A model generated the notes under the pieces. That model was not told the DNA's origin, searched no databases, and saw only the letters and a list, made by a program, of their open reading frames with translations. Of a DNA stretch of 24,452 nt, positions 9,441 to 19,208 are shown in pieces; position 1 is the first letter of the stretch; every line of letters begins with the position of its first letter. This stretch comes from Circinella umbellata (Eukaryota > Mucoromycota > Mucoromycetes > Mucorales > Lichtheimiaceae): positions 1 to 24,452 of the forward strand of contig JAIWNF010000148.1 of assembly GCA_025093555.1 (NCBI GenBank), read 5' to 3'. The position numbers were made by a program, and so were the translations under genes.

Positions 9441-11165
9441 CTTCCCTCTATTCCTAACTTTTCTTTTAAAATTACCAAATTGAGCGAACAAAACACCAAC
9501 CACGTGATTACACAACACACACACACAACTCCTCCCCCTAAAATAAAAAACGCAACAAAACTTACCGCCTCGATAGAGCCATCTACAGGCATCGTACCGT
9601 CACCAAATAACCACCAGCAGAACTACCATTTTACACTCGATCTCCTCATACCAACATCGCCCAATAATAAACGAATTCGGCAATCACTGATTCCTAATCG
9701 GCAATCGCTAATTCCAACATATAAAAAAATATGCGCCCTCTCCCCACCGCACAACTCCGATACTAATATGGGCGTAGAACCCACCAAAAAACGCACCACC
9801 ACCACCATCACCAGTCCCTACAATACACGGGCAGAAAAAACTGAAAAAGATAAAAAACAACCAGAAAACCAAAAAACATCAGAAAAAATTATAAAAATAA
9901 TGGAAAAAGAAAAACTTGCAGATGGTTTCCTTAAGGAATTCCAAAATAATTTTGACCTCGCACAAACACAAATTAACTGTATCACCTGTCACCAAATAGG
10001 TACTATTATTATCGCTCCTGATACTAATGCTACCTATAGTCCGCCTGCACCAATGTTATACTGCACAAATTGCAGTGGACATTTTACTCATAAACAATTT
10101 TTAGAAGTAATTATTCATGTATCAACAATTACTAAAAAACATCAAGCAGCTGCCCCTACCTCCCAATCTGATGGTATGGATACTTTTATCCATAACTTTC
10201 CCCAACTACCTGACTACCTTCAAGCTATTCATAAAAGATTGGATAAACATGATGAAATGTTTGAGGAGCTTGTCAAACTACAAAAAAAGGTAAGTGAGCT
10301 TACAGATGCTAACAATAACTTACAAAAAACAAATAAAAAACTGGAACATGAACTTGCCACTTTACGTGGCACCAAAAAAATGAACCCTTCTACTGGCTCC
10401 CAAGCATCAAAATATGCTTCTGAGACCGACAGCACCACCAACAACCACAATAATAATAATTCCCCACCACCTGCACCAACCGCCACCAAATCATCTACAC
10501 CTTCATACGCTCAAATGACCGCACGTAAAGTTACTATAAAAAAACCAACCACACGTCAAGTTCAAGCAGCAGCCAGAAAACTAGCACTATCAACTCAAAG
10601 TGGATTTAAATTCGTATATCTTCACCAACATCACCGTATGACCATTAAACAACTATGCGATATCCTCCGTAAATTAAAAATTGACAATTCTCGCATCCTT
10701 GATGTCCATTTTCCTGACCGTGGGGTAGTAGGTATTCTGATTCATAATGATTATGAATCAGACCTTACTGCTCAACTTAACCATCGTGGAGTTCAACTCC
10801 ATAATTCATTTAATCCCTGTCATGCTGATATTGTCCGTGATCCCGAATTTAAAGACAAATCAACTGAAGAACGAACTATACAAGCCAAAGTTATTTTTAA
10901 TAATACATGTAACCGCGCCATCAACTTTATCAAGACCCCTCACATTAAAATCGCTGTTGCTCGTAATTTTCTTCAACAAGAATGGATATCTGAGGCCGAT
11001 CTTCAATCACAGCTTGCACCCACAAAAACAACTGATACAACTGCATTAGCTGCGGCTAATGCATTACGTCCCAATAGTCCCTCACCACCACCTCCCGAAA
11101 CCATTGATTGGATGATGCATGGATATTACCACAACTCCGATAACACCACTACCACCACCATTTAA
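9396..11165 (+). CDS. LINE ORF1, zinc-finger and coiled-coil RNA-binding protein
   Basis: Open frame of 589 codons ending in TAA at 11163-11165. There is no ATG at its beginning: the frame opens after a TGA at 9390 with TTG at 9396, and the first ATG is codon 125 (9768). The upstream codons still look coding, so I keep the long form. Domain order: a Pro/Thr-rich N-terminal third; a CxxC..CxxC zinc-binding pair at about residues 195-230 (CITCHQ and YCTNCSGHF); a coiled coil at about 280-325 (RLDKHDEMFEELVKLQKK onward); a Ser/Asn/Pro linker; a mixed alpha/beta C-terminal domain; and a Thr-rich tail. LINE ORF1 proteins bind the element RNA. Unlike ORF2 it is unbroken. Confidence 0.75.
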   Translation: MTDFTTRETLPRVTSLPSIPNFSFKITKLSEQNTNHVITQHTHTTPPPKIKNATKLTASIEPSTGIVPSPNNHQQNYHFTLDLLIPTSPNNKRIRQSLIPNRQSLIPTYKKICALSPPHNSDTNMGVEPTKKRTTTTITSPYNTRAEKTEKDKKQPENQKTSEKIIKIMEKEKLADGFLKEFQNNFDLAQTQINCITCHQIGTIIIAPDTNATYSPPAPMLYCTNCSGHFTHKQFLEVIIHVSTITKKHQAAAPTSQSDGMDTFIHNFPQLPDYLQAIHKRLDKHDEMFEELVKLQKKVSELTDANNNLQKTNKKLEHELATLRGTKKMNPSTGSQASKYASETDSTTNNHNNNNSPPPAPTATKSSTPSYAQMTARKVTIKKPTTRQVQAAARKLALSTQSGFKFVYLHQHHRMTIKQLCDILRKLKIDNSRILDVHFPDRGVVGILIHNDYESDLTAQLNHRGVQLHNSFNPCHADIVRDPEFKDKSTEERTIQAKVIFNNTCNRAINFIKTPHIKIAVARNFLQQEWISEADLQSQLAPTKTTDTTALAAANALRPNSPSPPPPETIDWMMHGYYHNSDNTTTTTI

Positions 11166-14100
11166 AAAAAAATATGAATAATAATATAATATAAATCACA
11201 TTACTATTACATATTTAACACCAATGGACTCGAAAAACAAACAATCAATACAATTACATCAACATTATCAACAACTACATTATTATTTTAACAGAAACAT
11301 GGTTATTACCACCCAGCCCATTCCAACAACATGGACACAACATCACACATATGGTAAAAAAGTAGATAATTCCTTTCGCGGGTCGATGGGAATATCATTA
11401 CTTGTTATCCTAATGCCCTATCCTGTCACCCTTCTCCCAATCTTCCCTATATCTTATCATGTCAAGTAGCTGGATTTTAATCCACTGCTTATATCTTCCC
11501 CCTCCTGGTCATGGCACCCTTTCCGATATAGACGCCATAGACATCATGTCACAACTACCGCTAACAACTAATATAATCAAAATGGTACCATTATTTGTGG
11601 TGACATCAATGCATGCAACAAACAATTATTAGGAGATAAAAAGGACACTAACCGAGGACTTTATTTAAATAACTTTCTAATCGAACATGGCTTTCAATGC
11701 CTTAATAGCACATACTTATATGGTGAACCAACCTTTATAAAGCAAGATAGCACTGGAGGACTTTCTACAAGTATTGTAGATTTATTTCTTTGCAATGAAC
11801 CTTTGGATCAGGTAAGTATGCAAGTTCATAACGAGGCTGGCCTTGATTCCGATCATCGACCAGTCAGTATCACGTTTGTATTACCATCTAATGTCCCTAC
11901 TATCCCACCACCAAATCATCCTCGCCGTCTTTGGAAGCTTGGTAAACTTATGGATCCAGTAAAATGCGACAATATAAAGAGCTATGTCGCATCAACATCG
12001 AACCAATACATAATCAAATTACCCATTTTCTTGACAATCATGAAGCTCAACCTGATTTAGATTCACTTACCACTGACTTAAATTCGTGTATACATAATGC
12101 TCTTGACAATTCTGTAGGTACTAGCCATCCAATTAAAACAGGTAATAAATGGTTTTGGACGGATGAACGTGAAACAGCATTTCAAAAACGTGAACATTGT
12201 TATAGACAATGGACTCGTAATATTGGACTATTAAAAGCAGAATGGTATGATCAACATCAAACAGCTGCCATCCATTTCAAGTCTTTAGTACGACAACGTA
12301 AATACACCACCTGGCGCGAGTTACCCATAGATTATCTACTGATGATTTTACAAAAACAACAGCAACGATTAAAAGAATTCGACAACATAGAACTAAAAGC
12401 CAACCGTTTAGTGATCCCTCTGGTCCTGCTATTGCTGCCACTAATATGGCTCGCCATTTAGAAACTGTTTTTGCTGGTCAATATCTTCCGACTGTACGTG
12501 CTGGTCCACCACCTCGTCCCTCTGGTCCACACCAAATTGATGATGCTTGCCTATTTAATATTGATTCTGTCGCCGATGCATTAAAATCAGTAGCTCGTAA
12601 AAAGGCTCCTGGAACTGATCATCTCTGTGCTGAACTGCTGTCACCAGTTATTTCTATTATTGCTCCTACTATCACTGCTCTTTTCCAACTCTGCTGGAAA
12701 TGGTCTTCAACACCAATTTTCTGGCGGGTGGCTCAAGTCATTCCAATACACAAAAAAGGTGATCATACTGACCCTAAAAATTTCAGACCGATTAGTTTGA
12801 CTTCTGTCTTGCGAAAAGTTATGGAACTTTGTCTTTCTCCCTCTCTTCATAGCGACTCCCTCCCATTAGATGTTGCTCAAGGCGGTTTTCGGGAGCAACG
12901 CTCCACTCTTGATCAAGCATTGTGTTTACACGAACTGTCGATCCGCCATGCCCGTATTGCTGGTCAGCCCCCGGCTATCTGTGTGCTGGACATCGCCTCC
13001 GCATATGATACAGTCGATCGTGCTGTCATTTGGCGCGTTCTCGAATGTGATGTTCCTCCTCCTCTCCTTGGCCTTCTCTAGAGTCTATTTGACGACGTCT
13101 ATATCGAAGTTTTAATTTCTGGTCATGTCTCTCATCGTTTCTCCCCTACTACAGGTGTTCTTCAAGGCTCCATTTTATCTCCCCATCTATATTCACTCTA
13201 TATCAATTCTTTACCTCAAATACTATGTGCACCTCTTTTTTCTTCTGATTCTGATAGTGACTCTGATTTTCTCCCTTCTTCTCTTTATAGTTCATCCACT
13301 CGTCCAATTGCTGGCTACTGGATCAATGCATTATTATACGCCGACGATGTCATTCTTATTGCTTCACCAGACATCATGCAATCTCTTCTAGACCGCGCAG
13401 AACAACATTCCCTTCAACTTGGCTATCGATGGAACCCAACAAAATGCATCGCCATCAATGCTACCTCATCATCATCATCACCACTCACGTTATATAATCA
13501 ACCACTCATTTCCGCCTCCTCATTCATCTACCTTGGTATTCCTTTCAACAACAAGGGTACCATTGATACATCTCTGTTAATCGAACGCAATATCACCAGT
13601 ACAATGCATTCTATGCGTGTACTTCACCAGCTTGGTTGTAGTCCTGCTGGTTTCCCTCGTCATCTTTCAATTCAACTCTATAAACAATTCATTCGCCCAA
13701 AATTCGAATATGGATTAGCCATCGCCCGTTTCCGTCAAATTGATGCCAAGAGACTTGATCGTGCTCAAGATAACTGCCTTCGTATGTTATTTGGCGGTCA
13801 TAGCAAAGCATCGGCTAATTCTCAAGATAAGCGACCTCAGTCGCTTTTCTTGAGAATTGGCCGCAAATGACACTAATTAGCTGTAATTTGGTTCTCCTAT
13901 ACTTTCGATTATTCTGATTTTGAATCTGAAATCGGATCATGAAAAGTGTGGCTGAGTAAAAAGTTATGGCCATTTAAATATTTGGATGTTTTTGCCATTT
14001 AGTTAAATTTAACTAAGTCCCTTAATTTATTAAGAATAAATTTCAAAAATTTCAGAGTTGAGTTATGCTTTATATGTCACATATATGACAATTACGCGCT

Positions 14101-14791
14101 GATTTCAAATCTCCAATTGGATTTTACCTAGCTAGCTTAGATCGTGAGATATAGCCTTGAATGCATTACCAGACTTAACATATATTTTTACGTTCCCGGG
14201 TAGGGGGACGTTTGCGGTCCACGCCGACGTTAGGCGGCGCTCGAATATAGCAATTATGTCTAGAACATTGATATAAGCTATGGTACTCTCATAAGAAACT
14301 AGAAAATTAAAAGTTAGAGCAAGTTTTGTTTTAGATAAAAATCTCAAAGTTAAGATTAGAAAGTATATTATATAATTATAATTAGTATAAGAAATTAGAT
14401 TATTAATGTAAAGCTTAATTTATTTCTATTATAAACACAAATAGACATACTATAAACAAATGTTAATTTAAGCAACTAGTACTATAAACAAGTAAAAGGT
14501 AAAGAATAAAATGTAGTAAAAAATATAAAAAAAAATAAAAAAAATATTTACCAATTTCTTTTATAAGGTAGGTATAGTAAATAAAAATAACTACTAAATA
14601 TTCTAGAAGTAAAGGGGCTAACTCTAATTAATTTTATAGATAAAATAAATTTAAACTTTATATAAAAAATAGTAAAATTAACCTAATATTAGTTAGAAAG
14701 AGAGAAACAAATATCAAATCTAAGATATTTTTTTATTTGAAAAATCACAGATAAATATAAATTTACTATTAAAACCAATGTCGGAAATGAG

Positions 14792-14798
14792 AAAAAAA
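14792..14798 (-). terminator. T-run after the tRNA-Arg-like sequence
   Basis: Seven T on the minus strand, about 9 bases beyond the 3' end of the tRNA-like sequence. It could stop pol III if that sequence is transcribed. Confidence 0.35.
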
Positions 14799-14806
14799 TC
14801 AGTAAT

Positions 14807-14882
14807 AGTCACCAGTGGGATTTGAACCCACGACCTTCTCAATTAGATACCAACACCTTAACCGAATAGACCATTTGGTTGT
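14807..14882 (-). pseudogene. tRNA-Arg(TCT)-like pseudogene or tRNA-derived element
   Basis: 76-nt tRNA-like sequence. The T arm is perfect (GTGGG-TTCAAAT-CCCAC) and contains a B box. The A box region reads TGGTCTATTCGG. The 3' acceptor strand TGGTGAC pairs with only four of seven bases at the 5' end (ACAACCA). Around the anticodon the sequence TTGGTATCTAATTGAG matches the eukaryotic tRNA-Arg(TCT) pattern but has a base missing from the loop, so the stem pairs poorly. It is therefore a decayed tRNA, carried inside the nested transposon. A reading with anticodon CTA is formally possible but leaves three of five stem pairs broken. Confidence 0.55.
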
Positions 14883-16165
14883 TTTGTAATTCTTCATTTT
14901 AAATCTTATAGGTATGATTACGTTAAGACTTAATTTTGCATTTTTCTAATAATTTTTATATATAATAATAATCTGTAATTTGTACCACATACTGCTAGAA
15001 TGCATAGAAATTGATACATCAATTAAAAATCTGATTATTTTCACACTCGATTTTTAATGAATTTTAAAAAATAGCTTTTTCTCCCTAATTTATTAATTTA
15101 ACTGGGTTTGAAATTGCGCCCATTGAATTCTACGCCTCCTGTTAGCCTATATACCTATAAGCTATTTAAACACAGCTACTATATATAGTATACGCGCACT
15201 ATAGTTAGATAAGCGACTGAGGTCGCTTATCTTAAGAATGATCCAAAGCATCAACAATCGTGTTTCGGCATATGGGTAATATACCCACTATGTCTGAACG
15301 TATCACTACTCTTGGGGCCAAGTTTGTAACTCGATTATCCTATTTACCAGATGACTCATTAATCACCATCTTAAAACCATTTTTCACCAACAAACGCTTC
15401 CACCAGCTACCGAAATTACAACAAAACAAGCTCTGGCTTTCTTTACCTGAGCCTCGTGATTCTCTTCCTCCTGGGGCGCTTAAAACAGCTATTCGTCAAA
15501 TGCGTCTTCATCACCACACCCAAAATTGCAATGCAACCAAAGGCAACATTCTGATTTCGGCTTGTCGTTCACAAATTGGTGTCAACCCAAATCTTTGGTT
15601 GCCAATGACAGCAAGAGAAAGGAGTCGTCTTATCCGCTGGCGGATGGGATGGCTACCTGGAAAACCCCAACTTTGTTCTAATTGTTCTACCACACGCACA
15701 AGTCGTCACCATCTCATTGATTGTCTTGCTGCTGCTACTCGTCTTGGTGTTGATTCGTCATGTAAACCCAATCCTATTGACTTCCTTCTCAACCGCCTTC
15801 CTTACCGCCAACCATCTCCGCGTCCAATAACTGCAGCTCCTCACCCTGCTTTTATTTATTGGTCTAAACACTGGCTTGCTTTATCACAGCTTATGCTTGA
15901 TATTGACTCTCTATGTCATCCAGACGAAGATTTTACAACATCACAAAATGATCCAGAACTTGGACAACAATTCTTACGATGGCTTGACAACCGAATTTCA
16001 TCTCCACCTCTACCATCTGATTCCAACAACATTTCCGCCATTCCTAATTCCAACAATTCTAACGATTCCAACTTCCAACTTTCTGATGATCCCAACAATT
16101 CCGACTCCACCATTCCCTCCAACTCAACTAATGCAGATCCTTTGGTCACTTTGGCGAGCGGGTAA

Positions 16166-16439
16166 CTTTTCATTTATTTATTATATATATATTTATAAAA
16201 AAAAATTTTTTTTATTATTTTATCTCCCCCCTTATTTAGTTTCAAACTATCAGTGCATAATTTTTCTATCACTTGTTTCCACTCCGCTTTACCCCACATT
16301 ACCTTTTTTACCTTATTTCTTGCGCACAGAGGTTTTTTATGCATTTACTGTGACACTAATTAGTCTTTTGTCTGGGCGAGCATTATGTCAAGTTCTTGAC
16401 GCGGCTCTATAGTCCCTCTTAATAAAATCAATCATTTCA
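16166..16439 (+). other. LINE 3' UTR
   Basis: Follows the ORF2 stop. It has an AT-rich start, then a pyrimidine-rich part and AATAAA at 16421-16426. There is no long poly(A); the element ends AATCAATCATTTCA directly before the right target duplication. Confidence 0.6.
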
Positions 16440-16455
16440 ACTATACTATCTAAGA
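16440..16455. repeat. Right target-site duplication of the LINE
   Basis: ACTATACTATCTAAGA, identical to the first 16 nt of the tRNA-Asp gene (complement) at 7948-7963. It is an orphan tRNA fragment: the rest of the tRNA is absent here. Confidence 0.75.
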
Positions 16456-16679
16456 ATTCCTGACTCTGACACGTTGTGTGGTAGTTTCGGTTGGTCAGAC
16501 CAAAGAAAAGGTTCACATAATTCGTGATTTAGAATTGGATCCTTGGGTGGTCATGTGACCACCTAAGTAAGTATAAATATGAGCGGTTCAACTGCAAAAT
16601 AATAAATCTTCATCTTTTCTATCCCTTCTACTTTTACTTTTACCTTTTTCTTTTGATTGATTTTTGACAGACTTTACAA
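16456..16679 (+). mobile_element. 5' fragment of an older LINE copy (promoter monomer C)
   Basis: Twelve bases after the orphan tRNA fragment, a third copy of the promoter monomer begins (GACACGTTGTG at 16468). TATAAATA is at 16572-16579. The first two dyads are intact; the third is changed (GCGGTTCAACTGC). The copy stops abruptly at ACTTTACAA, where monomer B runs on into ORF1, and the hAT-like element begins. Before the younger LINE arrived, this copy lay about 12 bp upstream of tRNA-Asp. Its ORFs are not present in the window. Confidence 0.65.
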
Positions 16680-18506
16680 TAGCGTTCTTCACGGATCGGA
16701 TCGGATCGGATGATAGGGCTATCCGCATCCGCATCCGCAAATACGGATGCGGATGCAGATGCGGATCAGATGGGTAGATGAAGTGTGTATGTATATTTTT
16801 TTTGGCAGAAATACAGTCGAAGTAGGAAGAACCGTCGTATTGTAGTGAATCAAAGAAAAGAGTGAAATAATCTATAATAAGTTTTGATTTGGAATGTAAA
16901 AAAGGTATTGGACATTGTAAAAATTGTTATCGTGATTGATTTGTCTTTTCATATATAAGTATAATATAGCGCGATTAGTTTAGATTGGTTCAGAATAAAT
17001 AATGTACTTCAAACTGGTTCAAAGAAACAAAATAGAAGCATATTTTAATAAACGATGGCAATTGTAGAAAAGTACATGGTAATTTTTATTATAAATATAA
17101 AAATAAAATAAATAAATCCGTAATGTAAAAGATAATATAGTAGATGAAAGCTTTTTATGAAGAGAAATATAAAAAATAGGGAAAAGAATACTTTTTGTTA
17201 AGAAAAGCTGAAATTTTAAATATAAAGTGCGCGTGCACGTGCATATATAGTATGGCTGTGTGTTGAAAAAAATTATGTGTGACAGCAAAAAAAAAAAAAA
17301 AGAAAACCAAGCTTCATTCAAATCTTCGTTACTCCATTTAACACAGTCATCTTTTTTAACAATGGAAATTAATGATCCCAAATGAAACAACTAAGTGGGG
17401 TAGTCTTTTTTTTATTATATTATTTTAATCACTCATCATCGTATCTATTTTACACACGAACGGACATGTTCAATAACGCCAATAAGCATCTATTAGCTTA
17501 ACGATTACAATATTACATCTTTGCTCCACTAACTATTGTGGATCGAGTTTATAGACATATATATTCTTTACAACAATCTACTTTATTTACCAATGGATTT
17601 TAACAAATATTTTATTTAATCTTGGTCATAAAAACTATCTAATATACACCTTGATAACCCTACAAAATAACTAGCATTACTCAATTTTAGTATCAAAGCT
17701 CCTTCTTTTTTATATATCCCTATCTTTGACATAATTGCTTTTATATAACTGGACATTGTGCTTGACGCTTGGTAAGTAGTACTACTCTTTTTTTTATACA
17801 CATACCCTTTCTCTGAATTATATTACTATAATGTATTTGTTTACTAATGGTGGTAGTATTTTATTTTATTTTTTTTGAGTAGATTTTATAACTTATGCAA
17901 ATAATCATTGAAAAAAAAGTGCTGCGGATATGGGTTGATATTACGGTTTATATACTTAGATTTGGATGATAAATATTTGGATGATGAACATTTGGACTGT
18001 ACAAAATAGAGAGAGTATTGGGGTTTATAATTATATTATATATATCACTATGGTAATACAAATATCAAATAAACTATTCTAGATGTCTTCTTCAACAATG
18101 GTTATTTTTTTTTATTTGCTATTCTTCGTTTTGGAAAGGGACAAATATTAGTATTATTATGAAATAATATAGGAAATGTTGTGACATAAATAATTTGAGG
18201 AATAATATGCTATAAGAAATATAATGAATAGGGATCAAGTAATAACATTTCAACATCTTTGGGATTAGATCATTTCAAAAAGTTTAGATCTAAAAAGTTT
18301 GATGAATCTTCGAGTTGATAAAATAATATTTGTCACATTTATTGACTTGCTACACTTACATTAAAAATGCGGCACACTTTTTCAATCCAATATTTTTATG
18401 TTTTTTTTATAAACACCTATAAAAAAACCCATTACCACTTTCAATCTTTCGGATGACTGCATCATCGGATCGGATGAGCGGATATCGGATGAGATGAAGA
18501 ATGCTA
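16680..18506. mobile_element. Probable non-autonomous hAT-like element
   Basis: The ends are TAGCGTTCTTCA (16680-16691) and its inverted copy TGAAGAATGCTA (18495-18506), 11 of 12 matching. Subterminal words CGGAT/ATCCG are dense at both ends: 16691-16770 forms a hairpin of GCATCC and GGATGC repeats, and 18463-18490 carries GGATCGGATG and similar. TAGCG-type ends with short-word subterminal arrays are typical of hAT elements. The flanking 8-mers CTTTACAA and GTCAATAA both fit the hAT preference nTnnnnAn but differ from each other, so no target duplication is shown. The 1.8-kb interior is AT-rich with no credible ORF. Confidence 0.45.
16691..16770. repeat. GGATCG and GGATGC hexamer array with hairpin
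   Basis: Four near-tandem GGATCG-like words are followed by three ATCCGC words and then by GGATGC words. The two halves around AAATA are complementary, so the array can fold into a long hairpin. Confidence 0.6.
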
Positions 18507-18756
18507 GTCAATAATAATTATTGTCTATCACTAAGTTCCAGACAATTGAGGTAGTCCATCGGACTTACCGAACCTGAACTGATAGAGTGCTGTGATCATA
18601 ATTCTCTCTTTATTAACTGAAACATAACAAATGAAATAAAAAATGTATAAAATTTTTTTTTTTTTTTTTTTATAAATCTAATGTGAGTCCTATCCTTGAA
18701 CCTAGATCATTTTTCTTTCGCTATGCCGGTCATAACCACTTTCATTGAAATCATCC
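18507..18756. other. Spacer with poly-T run, nothing recognised
   Basis: Contains a 19-base T run at 18653-18671 and a weak tRNA-B-box-like word on the minus strand near 18700 (GGTTCAAGGAT) that I could not fold into a tRNA. Confidence 0.3.
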
Positions 18757-19080
18757 ATGTCAGAACAAACAATCAATCCTGATATTAATCAAGTTCAATA
18801 ACTGGTGGAACAGGTGACAAGACAGCAACAACTTATCGAGGACCTGTATTAAGCACGCATAGACTATGTTGCCCCTTCCCCTGTCACACTAGCACCTCAT
18901 GACTTACTGGTACGTCCTTCTTTTAACTGGACCCCTTCCGCTACCTTAACCCATTTGATGCCTACTTTGGATCAATCCACATTCACAAGCACGCTCGCTG
19001 CCGAGGAGCGCATGCAACTTATAGAGAGATATCCTCCTATACATAGTGGGTATTTAGTGGTGGGCTTTGCGGGGTTATAA
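18757..19080 (+). pseudogene. Broken ORF, probably from a retroelement
   Basis: One frame of 107 codons from ATG 18757 to TAA 19078-19080, with two internal stops (TAA at 18799-18801 and 18850-18852). Both sit where glutamine fits (IDPN-like helix with QVQ and later DLY followed by ARIDY). Between and after them the codons look well formed: a Gln-rich helix, then VAPSPVTLAPHDLLVRPSF and AAEERMQLIERYPPIH. I think this N-terminal type occurs next to reverse transcriptases in Mucoromycota, but I cannot prove it from the sequence. No RT follows here. Confidence 0.4.
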
Positions 19081-19208
19081 CCCAGGTTACCAGCAAAATT
19101 TGTGACCAGCTGGAATACCTAGTGTGCCTGATTGAGCATTAATAAAATTACTCTTTTCACACATAAAGTTTTTTATTACCAAGTAACCCTTTTTTATTGT
19201 TAAGTAAA

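Larger units (their letters stand above)
13813..15244. mobile_element. Nested non-autonomous DNA transposon with hairpin-forming terminal repeats
   Basis: 1,432 bp inserted in LINE ORF2. Terminal inverted repeats of 34 bp (13813-13846 and 15211-15244) match at 31 positions. Both flanks carry AAAGCATC (13805-13812 and 15245-15252), an 8-bp target duplication; a ninth base (C) also matches. Removing the element and one repeat restores the ORF2 frame exactly (SKASTIVF). Each end folds on itself: the left end is a near-perfect 50-nt hairpin (13813-13862, loop CTCA), the right end a hairpin at 15207-15232 (loop TGAG). Inside are a tRNA-Arg-like sequence and a GC-richer patch at about 14190-14240, with no transposase. 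The 8-bp duplication would fit hAT or another 8-bp class, but the ends do not look like typical hAT ends. Confidence 0.8.
11174..16165 (+). pseudogene. LINE ORF2 (endonuclease, reverse transcriptase, zinc knuckle), broken
   Basis: Probable start ATG is 11174, eight bases after the ORF1 stop. The endonuclease (to about 11890) is shifted several times, but keeps LTETWLLPP, CGDIN (from about 11600) and the catalytic SDHRPV (about 11855). Further frameshifts lie near 11960 and 12320. RT motifs follow: HKKGD...NFRPISL, QGGFREQRSTLDQAL, motif A VLDIASAYDTVD, motif B GVLQGSILSPHLYSLYINSL, the catalytic YADD at 13337-13348, and YLGIPF. A TAG at 13079-13081 interrupts LLxSLFDD and fits CAG to TAG. A nested element splits the frame at codons SKAS (13812). 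Beyond it, 15253-16165 resumes in frame and ends with a CSNC...H...C knuckle and a Ser/Asn-rich tail. Confidence 0.85.
7964..16439 (+). mobile_element. APE-type LINE retrotransposon inserted at the 5' end of tRNA-Asp
   Basis: Bounded by the 16-bp direct repeat at 7948-7963 and 16440-16455. Contents in order: T-rich leader, two 240-bp promoter monomers, ORF1, ORF2 with apurinic-type endonuclease, reverse transcriptase and C-terminal zinc knuckle, and a 3' UTR with AATAAA at 16421. Without the nested insertion the element is about 7.0 kb, close to full length. It runs away from the tRNA, which stays intact. ORF2 is dead: the endonuclease part has several frameshifts, a stop lies in the RT and a 1.4-kb element splits it. 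Clade (Tad-like, L1-like or the Grem-LINE1 group of Mucoromycota) cannot be settled by eye. Confidence 0.8.

Noticed and set aside
14132..14347. 71-codon minus-strand ORF inside the nested transposon
   Set aside because: It reads fairly like a protein, but it spans only a GC-richer patch, has no domain and lies in an otherwise noncoding element. A chance ORF in a repeat is more likely.
14807..14882. Amber suppressor tRNA with anticodon CTA
   Set aside because: That reading leaves three of five anticodon stem pairs and three of seven acceptor pairs unpaired. A decayed tRNA-Arg(TCT) fits better.
17019..17390. 123-codon minus-strand ORF in the hAT-like element
   Set aside because: Composition is that of random AT-rich DNA, with poly-F and long I/L/Y/F stretches and no motif.
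18690..18750. tRNA on the minus strand
   Set aside because: A B-box-like word is present, but the arms cannot be folded into a cloverleaf.
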